Shown: positions 25,654-34,397 of the stretch, piece by piece
How positions within the stretch are numbered: position 1 is the first letter of the stretch
Layout of the letters: the number at the start of each line of letters is the position of its first letter
NCBI GenBank assembly: GCA_016702505.1
Contig: JADJDU010000001.1
Coordinates: 62,001 to 126,000, forward strand
Direction: 5' to 3'
Length of the DNA stretch: 64,000 nt
Source of the DNA: Microthrixaceae bacterium
Lineage (GTDB): Bacteria; Actinomycetota; Acidimicrobiia; Acidimicrobiales; Iamiaceae
Notes under the pieces: generated by a model
Database searches by the model: none
What the model was told of the DNA's origin: nothing
Seen by the model: the letters and a program-made list of their open reading frames with translations, nothing else
Position numbers and translations under genes: made by a program

Positions 25654-27540
25654 TCAGCGGTAGCCCTGCGCTATGTGGGTCAGCCACCACTCGGGAGCGG
25701 CATTGGTGAGCGTGCTCAGGTCGAAGTAGTCCCACCACCTGACGATCCGACCATCTCTCACCTGCACCACAGATGTGAACGGAAGCGTTACCGACACGTC
25801 TGGTTCCCAGACCCAGGTCTCGGCGTGCTCGGTCACCACGGTGTCCCCTGATGCCACCGACGGACCGTCGTGGAGCTGGTACGCGTGCAGGGGACCGAGG
25901 CCTAGCCGCAACCGTGCTGCCGTCTCGACGGGGCCCACGGCCCCAGGGTCGAGGTCCTTAACCGCCACGTCTACGTAGTGGCCATCGTCGGCCATTAGCG
26001 CTCCGACCGCGTCGAAGTCGCGTCGAGCCAGCGCGTCCCAGAGTTGTCCGACGACGGCAACCGCATCGGAACTGGCTTCGAGGGTCTGAGCCCCGGTGGC
26101 GACCGGCGTAGCCGAGCTGGTGACCGGTGAGGGCGCCTCATTCTTGGTGGGTACCGGGATGGGAGTGACGGGTCCGCCGCCTCGTTGCACCTCCACCGAT
26201 TCCCCGGCGGTGGGAACCCAGGCATCCCACCCGAGTTCGTTGGAGACACGTTGGCGCATGGTGTCGGCCGCGCTGGCCTCACCGTGCACGATGCTCACCA
26301 TCGACGGGGCCGACGGTGCGGCTCCGAGCCAGGCCATCAGGCCGTCGGCATCGGCGTGAGCCGACACGCTCTCCAACGACACCACATCGGCGCGGAGCGG
26401 AATGGTCTGGCCGTAGATGCGAAGGCTTCGGGCGCCACGGTGGAGCTGGTCACCGCGCGTGCCGGCGGCCTGGAACCCTGCCAACAAGATGGTGCTTCGA
26501 TGGTCTCGGCCCACCTGCATCAAGTGGTGGAGCACTCGCCCGCCGGTGAGCATCCCGCTGGCCGAGAGCACCACCATCGGCCCGGCCCGGCTGGTCAGGT
26601 CCATCGACTCCTGCACGGTACGGACCAGCTTCACAGACCGGGACATGGCATCTAGTTGGGCTTGGACGAGCCGGTGGTCCTCGGGTGCGGACATGAAGAT
26701 CCGGGTGGCATCCACGGCCATGGGGCTGTTCAGGAACATCGGGATGTCGGGGATCCGACCCTCGGACTTGAGCGTGGTGATCAGATGGATCATTAGCTGG
26801 GCACGACCGACGGCGAACACCGGGATGAGAACCGTCCCACCTCGTTTGGCGGTACGACTGATGACCTCGGCCAGGACGTCGGCTGGACCCTCGTCGGGGT
26901 GCTGGCGATTGCCGTAGGTGGACTCGACCACGATGTGGTCAGCGGCGGGGGGCGGGTCGGGGGGAAGCATGATCTGGTCGTCGTCTCGACCGAGATCACC
27001 GCTGAACAGCACGGAGCGGTTTCCGTCGTGGAGGTGAACCGAGGCGGCTCCCAAGATGTGGCCCGCCCGACTGAAATGGCCGGTCAAGCCCGGTGCCGGT
27101 TCGAACGGTGAGTTGAAGTCGTGAGGCTGGAGGTGATCCAATGCCCGTTCGGCATCCTCACTGGTGAACAGAGGCAGGGCTGGATCGTGTCGGGTGGAGC
27201 GGTGCTTGTTGGCGTACCTGGCGTCCTCTTCTTGGAGGTGAGCGGTGTCGGGCAGGAGTATCCCGGCCAAAGCCGCTGAGGAGTGGGTGCACCAAATGCG
27301 TCCGTCGAAACCGTCACGTACCAATCCCGGCAGGTAGCCGCTGTGGTCGACGTGTGCGTGGGTCAGGATCACCGCGTCGAGTGAGGCCGGATCGACCGGG
27401 AACTTCTCCCAGTTGAGCAGTCGGAGCCGCTTGATCCCCTGGAACAAGCCGCAGTCGACCAGGACCCGCGCTCGGTCGGTTTCCACCACGAAGCGTGACC
27501 CGGTGACGGTCTCGGCCGCACCCCAGAACGTGATCTTCAT
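25654..27540 (-). CDS. beta-CASP metallo-beta-lactamase fused to SnoaL-like domain
   Basis: 628 residues. The N-terminal 450 are a metallo-beta-lactamase/beta-CASP/RMMBL protein of the RNA-processing exonuclease type: MKITFWGAAETVTGSRF, zinc motif THAHVDHSG (H61, H63, D65, H66), FSRAGHILGAASVHL, FSGDLGRDDDQIM, VVESTYGNRQH and SVSAHADADGLMAWLG. A Pro/Ser/Thr-rich linker (about 455-490) leads to a C-terminal 130-residue SnoaL/NTF2-like domain: ALARRDFDAVGALMADD, VQVRDGRIVRWWDYFD. The first part should cleave or trim RNA; the second usually binds small hydrophobic ligands. I have not met this pairing before. ATG 27540 has GGAGGG upstream; an ATG 12 bases earlier is possible. Confidence 0.82.
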   Translation of the reverse strand: MKITFWGAAETVTGSRFVVETDRARVLVDCGLFQGIKRLRLLNWEKFPVDPASLDAVILTHAHVDHSGYLPGLVRDGFDGRIWCTHSSAALAGILLPDTAHLQEEDARYANKHRSTRHDPALPLFTSEDAERALDHLQPHDFNSPFEPAPGLTGHFSRAGHILGAASVHLHDGNRSVLFSGDLGRDDDQIMLPPDPPPAADHIVVESTYGNRQHPDEGPADVLAEVISRTAKRGGTVLIPVFAVGRAQLMIHLITTLKSEGRIPDIPMFLNSPMAVDATRIFMSAPEDHRLVQAQLDAMSRSVKLVRTVQESMDLTSRAGPMVVLSASGMLTGGRVLHHLMQVGRDHRSTILLAGFQAAGTRGDQLHRGARSLRIYGQTIPLRADVVSLESVSAHADADGLMAWLGAAPSAPSMVSIVHGEASAADTMRQRVSNELGWDAWVPTAGESVEVQRGGGPVTPIPVPTKNEAPSPVTSSATPVATGAQTLEASSDAVAVVGQLWDALARRDFDAVGALMADDGHYVDVAVKDLDPGAVGPVETAARLRLGLGPLHAYQLHDGPSVASGDTVVTEHAETWVWEPDVSVTLPFTSVVQVRDGRIVRWWDYFDLSTLTNAAPEWWLTHIAQGYR

Positions 27541-27624
27541 TTGACCCTCCATCGGCCCTCCACCCAAATGGGCGTGATCGGGATCATGCCCGAAACCGGG
27601 ACGGTCTCTGGTCTCCGGACCCTT

Positions 27625-27892
27625 AGCCTGGATCCACCGAAAGGCGGAGCCTTCCGGCGGAGTTCGGTCGCCGGCCTGACGGCCGTCGCCTTCGCTGCTA
27701 CGACCGGTAAAGCCGATCTCCGCAGGTCGGGGGCTCCGCCGCAAGGGGCTCTGCCCCCGAACCCCCGCCCAGCCTTCGCGTTCGGGATCATCAGACAGCC
27801 GAACACCAGCGGTGGCCGCCCAGAGAACCGGCTTTGCCGGAGTGGCCAGGGAGAATCGAGCACAAGCCAAGTCCGATCGGTGGATCCAGGCT
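27625..27892 (+). repeat. family A repeat, full 268-bp element with TIRs
   Basis: Full copy bounded by perfect 16-bp terminal inverted repeats, AGCCTGGATCCACCGA at 27625-27640 and its complement at 27877-27892. Inside are several GC-rich palindromes, including the left hairpin CCGAAAGGC/GCCTTCCGG and GGGGCTCTGCCCC. It fills most of the 352-base gap between two minus-strand genes, and its right end touches the TAA stop of the aminotransferase. The size and TIRs suggest a MITE; no transposase is encoded. No clear target-site duplication is visible. Confidence 0.8.
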
Positions 27893-29242
27893 TTAGCAGT
27901 GGGTGTCGGCCAAATAGAGGGCCTCGTCTATCACCGAAATCCCGTGACGCAGGTCGGCCTCGCTGGTGATGAGCGGCGGGGCGACATGGATCCGGTTGAA
28001 GTGGGAGAACACCAGAAGTCCCCTGGCTTTGCACGCCGCGACCACCTCTGCCACCGGAGCCGCCGACGCACCCGAGGCGTTGAACGGAACCAGCGGCTCA
28101 CGGGTGGCACGGTCCTTCACCAACTCGATGGCCCAGAAGAACCCGAGCCCTCGGACATCACCCACCGATGGGTGGCGATCGGAGAGCTCCTGCAATGCCG
28201 GACCCAGCATGGCCTCGCCCACGGAGCGGACCCTGTCGACGATCCCTTCCTTTTCGAAGATCGAGATGCTGGCCACCGCGCTGGCACAAGCCAAGACATG
28301 GCCCGAGTAGGTGAGCCCACCGGGGAAGGGCCGGTCGTCGAAGGTGGCTGCGATGGAGCGGGAGATGATCACCCCCCCGAGGGGTAGGTAGCCGCTGTTC
28401 ACACCCTTGGCGAAACAGATCAGGTCGGGGACGACCCCCCACCGATCCACCGAGAACCATTCGCCGCATCGACCGAACCCGGCCATCACCTCGTCAGCGA
28501 TGAACACGATCCCGTGTTCGTCGCAGATCTCCCGAACCCCGGCCAGATAGCCCGGCGGTGGGACCAAGATGCCGTTGGTGCCCACCACCGGTTCGAGGAT
28601 CACGGCCGCCACCGTATGGGGACCTTCCACCATCAACGTGTCGGCCAGGTGGGCCAAGGCCCGCTCGGTTTCCTCGGACTCGGAGCTGGAGTGGAACGCC
28701 GAGCGGTATGGGTACGGTCCCCAGAAGTGGACGACACCGGGTATGCCGGGTTCGTTGGGCCAGCGGCGAGGATCACCGGTGAGGGTGATGGCACCGCCCG
28801 TGGCTCCGTGATAGCTGCGATAGGTGGCGAGCACCTTGTGGCGACCGGTGTGCAGGCGAGCCATGCGGATGGCGTTCTCGTTGGCTTCGGCGCCGCCGTT
28901 GGTGAAGAAGACGGAGTCGAGGTCTCCTGGGGCCTTGCCTGCGATCAGACGGGCGGCTTCGCTACGAGCCGGGTTGGCATGTATGGGAGCGGCAGTGGTG
29001 AGGATGTCGGTCTGGGCGTGGATGGCGGCCAGCAGGTCGGGGTGCTGGTGGCCGATGTTCACGTTCATCAGCTGACTGGAGAAGTCGAGGAAGCGACGCC
29101 CGGTCTCGTCCCACACCCACGCTCCCTCGCCACCGGCTATGACCAAGGGGTCGAGGTGGGCTTGAGCTGACCACGAGTGGAAGACGTGAGCCTGATCATC
29201 TCGGTAGGCCTGGCTGCGTTCGAGGCCGGGGTCAGAACTCAT
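27893..29242 (-). CDS. class III PLP-dependent aminotransferase
   Basis: This 449-residue enzyme of the omega-amino-acid:pyruvate type shows all fold I class III signatures: GAEANENAIRMARLHTGR, the cofactor-contacting YRSYHGATGGA, EPVVGTNGILVPPPGYL, IADEVMAGFGRCGEWF with the PLP-binding Asp, and FAKGVNSGYLPLGG with the Schiff-base Lys near residue 278. The closest impression is of taurine- or beta-alanine-pyruvate aminotransferases, but substrate cannot be read from sequence. It is cytoplasmic. ATG 29242 is used. It is the only amine-metabolism gene in the area and appears to be transcribed alone, with a family A repeat as its 3' flank. Confidence 0.85.
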   Translation of the reverse strand: MSSDPGLERSQAYRDDQAHVFHSWSAQAHLDPLVIAGGEGAWVWDETGRRFLDFSSQLMNVNIGHQHPDLLAAIHAQTDILTTAAPIHANPARSEAARLIAGKAPGDLDSVFFTNGGAEANENAIRMARLHTGRHKVLATYRSYHGATGGAITLTGDPRRWPNEPGIPGVVHFWGPYPYRSAFHSSSESEETERALAHLADTLMVEGPHTVAAVILEPVVGTNGILVPPPGYLAGVREICDEHGIVFIADEVMAGFGRCGEWFSVDRWGVVPDLICFAKGVNSGYLPLGGVIISRSIAATFDDRPFPGGLTYSGHVLACASAVASISIFEKEGIVDRVRSVGEAMLGPALQELSDRHPSVGDVRGLGFFWAIELVKDRATREPLVPFNASGASAAPVAEVVAACKARGLLVFSHFNRIHVAPPLITSEADLRHGISVIDEALYLADTHC

Positions 29243-29281
29243 GGCTGGATCGTATGGGGCTGGGTGTGAGGGTGGGGCCGC

Positions 29282-30454
29282 CTAGCCGCCGGACCGGGTG
29301 GTGGGTGGAGATCCTCGGGGTCTCGTGGTCGATGAGGTCGTGGTGGTGCTGGTGGCTGCCGCGGCTCGGGCGGCGGCCTCGGTCAGCTTGCGCTCATCGA
29401 GCAGGGATCCGACCACTGGAGCGACCATGCGACTGGCTCCGGCCAGCGTGGGGTGGACACCGTCTGCTTCGCGCACCTTGACGTCGCTACCGTCGGGTCC
29501 CTTCAGGTAGATGGTGTACTCGCCGTCGGGCGAGAGGATCGGACGGGTATCCACGTAGCGAGCCCAGGGTCGGGCGGCGATCTCGGCCTTGACCGCGGCT
29601 GACTGGGCCGGTGCGACCTTCTCGATGTTGGCGCGGGTGGTCAGCGGCATCCCGATCCAGTACACGGTCCGATTGGGTCCTTCCACCGCGTTGAGGACCT
29701 GGGCGACCCGTCGCTGGTACTCCAGCTTCCATTCCGGTGATCCCATGGCCACCCGCCCCTGAGCGGTATCGATGTCCTGGGAGTCGTTGCCGCCGAAACC
29801 CAAGATCACGACCTCAGGATCGTGCTGGGCCATATCGGCCTTCAATTGAGCCGGCCAGTTCAAGACGTCCGGTCGAGCCAAACCGGTGCCCACCGCCCAA
29901 TCCTCGGTGATCTCGATGGGGTATCCGTTGAGATCCTTGACCAGGGCCGGACCGATGAACCCCATCAGAGAGTCTCCCGCCACCAGTATCCGCAACGGAT
30001 GGTCCTCGGTAGGGACACGAAAATCGGGTGGACTCGTCGTGGTGGTGACGGCATCACCCTGGCCGGAACCGGCGATCTGCACGTTCTCGGTTGATTCCGC
30101 CGGTGGGGGATCCTCGTTGTCCACGGCGCCGGCGAGCCACGCCCGGGGTCGGTCCAGCATCAGGTTCCCACTGGTGAACTCGAGCACCCCGGTGACTCGC
30201 ATCGCCCACGTCCGCTGCCAGCCGAACGGCTGGGTCCGGGCGGTGTAGGCGAGTCGGTCGGCGTTGAGCAGCGACGCTGCCAGCAGCGCTACCACCATCA
30301 CCACCAGGGCCTTTCCGGCCGGGACCCGAAGCCGCGGCGTCGTCTCACCTGGGAACACGCCGCCGTGATCGTGAGCGTGATCGACGTCGTGGGGACCTTC
30401 GGACCCGAAGTCCTCGTGCTCTGGCGGTAGGCCGATCTCGGTGGGGCGGGGCAT
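29282..30454 (-). CDS. SGNH-hydrolase-like protein (DUF459 type)
   Basis: This 390-residue protein has a His/Asp-rich cytoplasmic tail and one N-terminal membrane segment (KALVVMVVALLAASLLNA, about 48-65). The extracytoplasmic domain has SGNH-hydrolase blocks: RILVAGDSLMGF (nucleophile Ser, about 160), VVILGFGGNDSQDI and DGVHPTLAGA (Asp-His, about 331). A low-complexity Ser/Thr tail ends it. Its ATG overlaps the stop of the upstream MBOAT protein (TGATG). By analogy with AlgI-AlgJ/AlgX and similar pairs, it is the periplasmic transferase that places acyl groups exported by the MBOAT protein onto a cell-surface polymer; the polymer is unknown. Confidence 0.8.
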   Translation of the reverse strand: MPRPTEIGLPPEHEDFGSEGPHDVDHAHDHGGVFPGETTPRLRVPAGKALVVMVVALLAASLLNADRLAYTARTQPFGWQRTWAMRVTGVLEFTSGNLMLDRPRAWLAGAVDNEDPPPAESTENVQIAGSGQGDAVTTTTSPPDFRVPTEDHPLRILVAGDSLMGFIGPALVKDLNGYPIEITEDWAVGTGLARPDVLNWPAQLKADMAQHDPEVVILGFGGNDSQDIDTAQGRVAMGSPEWKLEYQRRVAQVLNAVEGPNRTVYWIGMPLTTRANIEKVAPAQSAAVKAEIAARPWARYVDTRPILSPDGEYTIYLKGPDGSDVKVREADGVHPTLAGASRMVAPVVGSLLDERKLTEAAARAAAATSTTTTSSTTRPRGSPPTTRSGG

Positions 30455-32235
30455 CAGAATGCGAAGTAGATGAACGGGGCCACGCCGGTGGGGCTGAGGG
30501 CGCTGGTGAACATGACGAAGGCGGCGAGCAGAAGGCCCTGTTGCCAGGCCTCCAGCCGGGAGAAGGCGGCTTGAGCCCGGCCGACCGAGTCACTGGGCAC
30601 GAACTGGGTGGCAAGGAATACGGCGATGGTGGCCACCACCATCAGGTTGACCCCTTGACCCGTGCCGAGGCTGAACAACCGAGCCAGGACGTCGAAGGCT
30701 TCGGACAGTGTTGGAGCTCGGAAGAAGACCCACCCCAGGCAGACGACGTGGAAGGTGAGGATTCGTCCCGTCCATGCCTTGCGAGTGGGGGAGGCCGGTG
30801 GTCGAGTCGCCTGCCAGGTGCGGAGTCGATCGATCACCGCCACCGCCTCGTTTCCGGAGCGTCCGAGCCCGGGGTCGTCGGGCGTGGACTCATCTCCGAA
30901 TCCGGGCAGTCCGGTGGTGTCGGTGTCATTGTCGTCGTCGCGGCTGGTTGTGAACCCGCTGGGTGGGTCGTGTGGCGCAGGGACCGGCCGTGATGACCAC
31001 CATCGCTCGACGGCCAGATACCCACCGTGCAGCGCCCCCCACACCACGAACGTCCAGGCCGCGCCGTGCCACAAACCGCCGATCAACATGGTGAGGAACA
31101 GGTTGAGGTACGCCCGCCGATGGCCCCGCTGGCTACCACCCAAGGGTATGTACAGGTAGTCACGCAGCCACCGCGACAGGGTCATGTGCCAACGTCGCCA
31201 GAAGTCCTGGAGACTGGTCGCGGTGTATGGGGCGTCGAAGTTCTGTGGGAAGCGGAAACCGAGCAGCAACGCCAGGCCGATGGCCATGTCGGTGTATCCG
31301 GAGAAGTCACAGTAGATCTGGATCGCGTAGCCGTAGATGCCGAGCAGCGTGTCCACCGCCTGGTGCTGAGACGGGATCCGGAACACCGGATCGACGATGG
31401 CGCTGGCCAGGTAGCTGGACACCACCACCTTCTTGAACAGCCCCACCGCGATGAGCCAGAAGGCCAGCCCGGTGTCGACCTGTCGGGCATCTCGGGGGGT
31501 GCGGAGCTGGGGTAGGAACTCCGCGGCCCGAACGATGGGCCCTGCCACCAGGTGCGGGAAGAACGAGAGGTAGACCGCGAAGTCCAGTAGCGGCGACGGC
31601 TCGATCCGACGCCGGTAGGTGTCGATCAGGTAGCTCAAGGCCTGAAAGGTGAAGAAGCTGATCCCCACCGGAGGGATCACCGAGCCGGCGGGTAGATCGA
31701 TGTCGATGCCCAGCGGGGCGAAGATGCTCGAAGCGCTCTCGATGAAGAAGCCCTTGTACTTGAACCAGGCCAGAAGCCCAAGGTTGGCGGTCACCCCCCC
31801 AACCAGTACGAACCGGCGAGCTCGTTCTTCGGCGGTGGCGTGGAGCCGGGCGGTGAGCAACTGGTTGACCACCGTCGAGCCGGCCAGGACCGCAACGAAG
31901 TGCCAGTCGTACGCGCCGTAGAACACGTAGGAGGCGACCAGCATGAACACGTTCCACCGGACCAGGCCGACAAGGTCCAGCCAGCGGACCACCGCCAGGC
32001 CACCCACGCCCAGGGCTGCAAGCCACCCGAGGGCGGTCAGGAACGTGGGGCCATCCCAGGGAGCCAACGGCCCTAGCACCGCGGCCAGGGCCAGCAGGGC
32101 GGCGGGAACCATCCAAGGCTGGTCCTCGTCTCGGGAAACCAGCGCTCGACCCCGGCTGGGCAGGGGCATGAGCAGCCAACTCGCGGGCATGACCACGACG
32201 AAGAAGATGGCGAAGCGGATGGTGGGGAACAGCAC
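30454..32235 (-). CDS. MBOAT-family O-acyltransferase (AlgI-like)
   Basis: This 593-residue polytopic membrane protein starts MLFPTIRFAIFFVVVMPASW (GTG 32235), the usual AlgI N-terminus. It contains GISFFTFQALSYLIDTYR, HLVAGPIVRAAEFLPQL, QIYCDFSGYTDMAIGLALLL, NFDAPYTATSLQDFWRRWHM and GGLWHGAAWTFVVWGALHG with the catalytic His near 388. A hydrophilic insertion of about 65 residues (rich in Asp and Pro) separates the last helices, which is longer than usual. It moves acyl groups across the membrane for O-acylation of a surface glycan, together with the overlapping SGNH protein. Confidence 0.88.
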   Translation of the reverse strand: MLFPTIRFAIFFVVVMPASWLLMPLPSRGRALVSRDEDQPWMVPAALLALAAVLGPLAPWDGPTFLTALGWLAALGVGGLAVVRWLDLVGLVRWNVFMLVASYVFYGAYDWHFVAVLAGSTVVNQLLTARLHATAEERARRFVLVGGVTANLGLLAWFKYKGFFIESASSIFAPLGIDIDLPAGSVIPPVGISFFTFQALSYLIDTYRRRIEPSPLLDFAVYLSFFPHLVAGPIVRAAEFLPQLRTPRDARQVDTGLAFWLIAVGLFKKVVVSSYLASAIVDPVFRIPSQHQAVDTLLGIYGYAIQIYCDFSGYTDMAIGLALLLGFRFPQNFDAPYTATSLQDFWRRWHMTLSRWLRDYLYIPLGGSQRGHRRAYLNLFLTMLIGGLWHGAAWTFVVWGALHGGYLAVERWWSSRPVPAPHDPPSGFTTSRDDDNDTDTTGLPGFGDESTPDDPGLGRSGNEAVAVIDRLRTWQATRPPASPTRKAWTGRILTFHVVCLGWVFFRAPTLSEAFDVLARLFSLGTGQGVNLMVVATIAVFLATQFVPSDSVGRAQAAFSRLEAWQQGLLLAAFVMFTSALSPTGVAPFIYFAF

Positions 32236-32323
32236 GTGAGGGCTCTCAGAGTGAGGCCGCCCCACGCGGGCCCGGCCGTGGGTGGAGTCTCGCGCGCAAC
32301 CGCGACCGACGCCGGAGTCGGAA

Positions 32324-33088
32324 CTAATCCATGCCGACGGGGTCGCCGACGCGCACGACCCCGGCGGTCATCGCCGAGCAGTAGAGGCCCAGGCGGTTCT
32401 CGTTCAGGTCGACCAGGGCCCGGAAGAGATCGGGGGCGCGGTCCAAACCATGTTGGGCGCGCATGGGCATGGCGCAGCGCAGTGTGCGGTCATCGGGAAC
32501 CAGGACGCAGTCGCCGATTCGCAGGCGATTCCCGACCCAGGAGTCTTCGATGAAACCTTCGCCGTCGACCTCCAGGACCAAGTTGGGTCGGAACCTCCGG
32601 ACGTCCCAGTCCAGGTCGGGTCGAGCCGCTCTGCCGGCCGCCAGCGAGGCGGTGGTCAGAAGGTGAACGTGAGCCACATCCAGGAACGTCCCGCTCGGGG
32701 TGGGCACGTCGACGGTTCGACGGTCCGGCCCCGCGGGACCGAATGTCATCTGGTAGCTGACCGGCCCAGAGTCGATCGGACGAGCCAGGCGCACCTCCCG
32801 CCCCAGCCATTGGCTCAGAACCAGGTCGGTGGACGGATCGTCGATCGGTTGGTTGGTGCCGTCGGGAAGCACCACGGTGTCGATGGTGGCGGGTGCCTCC
32901 AGCAGATGTCGTACGGCCTTGGCGCTGAGGAGATGCCCGGTGGCCTGGTCGATCAGGCCGAAGCTTCGGTCACCTTCGATGCCGTCAGGACCCAACACCA
33001 GGTGGCTGGTCTGTTCACCTTGGAACGACTTGACCGGGTACCGCCAGCACTGCTTCACCGTTGCGACCTCGACCATCGCTTCACTCAT
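32324..33088 (-). CDS. MOSC-domain protein
   Basis: This 254-residue protein has an N-terminal MOSC_N beta-barrel (QCWRYPVKSFQGEQTSHLVL, GIEGDRSFGLIDQATGHLLS) and a C-terminal MOSC domain (FRPNLVLEVDGEGFIEDSW, LRIGDCVLVPDDRTLRCAMP). Related proteins bind molybdenum cofactor and act as sulfur carriers or as Mo-dependent reductases of N-hydroxylated compounds. A cofactor-ligating Cys is probably one of the two in the last third. ATG 33088 is chosen because AAGGAGAAA lies about 10 bases upstream; a start 30 bases earlier is less likely. It is divergent from the PQQ-type dehydrogenase and has no operon partner. Confidence 0.82.
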   Translation of the reverse strand: MSEAMVEVATVKQCWRYPVKSFQGEQTSHLVLGPDGIEGDRSFGLIDQATGHLLSAKAVRHLLEAPATIDTVVLPDGTNQPIDDPSTDLVLSQWLGREVRLARPIDSGPVSYQMTFGPAGPDRRTVDVPTPSGTFLDVAHVHLLTTASLAAGRAARPDLDWDVRRFRPNLVLEVDGEGFIEDSWVGNRLRIGDCVLVPDDRTLRCAMPMRAQHGLDRAPDLFRALVDLNENRLGLYCSAMTAGVVRVGDPVGMD

Positions 33089-33200
33089 AGTCGATTTCTC
33101 CTTGGTGTTGGGAGACACCGGCCTCGCTGTGGTGCCGGGTGACGTCAGCCTGATCGCGTCCTATCGTTTCCACAGGAGCAGAAACCGCTAGGAGGCAGCG

Positions 33201-34331
33201 ATGAACAGATCGACGCTGGTGCGGGGGTCACTTGTCGCCATGGCGGCGGCGCTGGCGGCCTTAGGCCTGACTGGATGCCCTGGGCCGGCAACGCTCACCG
33301 TCTCTGAGCACCTCACCGGCTTGAGCCGCCCCTGGGACCTGGCATTCCTGCCGGACGGGTCCTTGCTGTTCACCCAACGGACCGGTCAGATTCGACTGCG
33401 CAAAAACGACGGTTCGGTGGTCACCTTGGCCACCCCAGCCGATGTCGTGGTGGCTGGCGAGGGTGGGATGCTCGGCGTGGCGGTGGATCCCGATTTCACC
33501 AGCAATCGACGGATATACACCTGCTTCAACTCCAACCTGTCGGGGACGAACGATGTCCGACTGGTCCGCTGGAAGATCAACGACCAGGCGACGGGGCTGG
33601 GCGAGCGGAGCGACCTGGTAACCGCTATCCCGGCTGCCGCCAACGGCCGTCACTCCGGATGCCGCCCGCGGTTTGGGCCCGATGGCTACATATGGATGGG
33701 TACCGGTGACGCGGCCATGCCCGCCAACCCTCAGGATCCGGCCTCGCTGGGCGGAAAGGTCCTGCGGATCACCACGGCTGGGGGAGGTGCCCCGGGGAAT
33801 CCCGGCGGTGTCCTGGATCCGAGGATCTACACCTACGGCCACCGCAACGTCCAGGGGGTTGCCTTCGACGATGCCGGCCAGCCCTGGTCGGTAGAGCACG
33901 GCACCGATCGAGATGACGAGTTGAACAAGCTCGTCGCCGGAGGAAACTACGGCTGGGACCCTCGTCCGCTGTCCGGCCCCATGTTCTACGACGAGTCCAG
34001 GCCCATGACGGACCCGGTCCGACACCCCGGCGCCATCGCGGCTGTGTGGTCATCGGGCAACCCCACCATCGCGCCGTCCGGTGCCACCTTCATCCCGGTG
34101 GGAGCTCATGCCTGGAAGGGATGGCAGGACGATCTGGCCATGGCTGTGCTCAAGGACCAGCACCTTCGGATCATCACATTCAACACGAACAGGGATGCCG
34201 TCGATGAGCAACTGGTGCGGGTCACGGGGTACGGCCGACTGCGTTCGGCAGTGATGGGCCCCGACGGGAACCTCTACATCGCCACTGACTCCAACTCGGG
34301 TCGGATTCTCAAGGTGACCCCTTCGGATTGA
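33201..34331 (+). CDS. PQQ-type glucose/sorbosone dehydrogenase lipoprotein
   Basis: This 376-residue lipoprotein has signal and lipobox LTGC (Cys26). A six-bladed beta-propeller follows, of the soluble glucose dehydrogenase/Hip/sorbosone family: LSRPWDLAFLPDGSLLFTQR, GEGGMLGVAVDPDFTSNRRI, GRHSGCRPRFGPDGYIWMGT (the expected catalytic His near 149), YGHRNVQGVAFDDAGQPW and GGNYGWDPRPL. It would oxidise a sugar aldehyde outside the membrane using PQQ or a related quinone. The usual GNHNGG catalytic block reads GRHSGC here, a mild deviation. Start ATG 33201 has a perfect AGGAGG. It is a single gene. Confidence 0.85.
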   Translation: MNRSTLVRGSLVAMAAALAALGLTGCPGPATLTVSEHLTGLSRPWDLAFLPDGSLLFTQRTGQIRLRKNDGSVVTLATPADVVVAGEGGMLGVAVDPDFTSNRRIYTCFNSNLSGTNDVRLVRWKINDQATGLGERSDLVTAIPAAANGRHSGCRPRFGPDGYIWMGTGDAAMPANPQDPASLGGKVLRITTAGGGAPGNPGGVLDPRIYTYGHRNVQGVAFDDAGQPWSVEHGTDRDDELNKLVAGGNYGWDPRPLSGPMFYDESRPMTDPVRHPGAIAAVWSSGNPTIAPSGATFIPVGAHAWKGWQDDLAMAVLKDQHLRIITFNTNRDAVDEQLVRVTGYGRLRSAVMGPDGNLYIATDSNSGRILKVTPSD

Positions 34332-34397
34332 CCATTCGGACATCGCAATCGCGCGGTAGGCGCCACGAACTGCTCGCCTTCGGGCCATGCTGGGTGG

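Noticed and set aside
27541..27870. Upstream extension of the beta-CASP protein into the intergenic region.
   Set aside because: The extra sequence is translated family A repeat; the same open frame appears in unrelated copies of the repeat. ATG 27540 starts the conserved MKITFWG.
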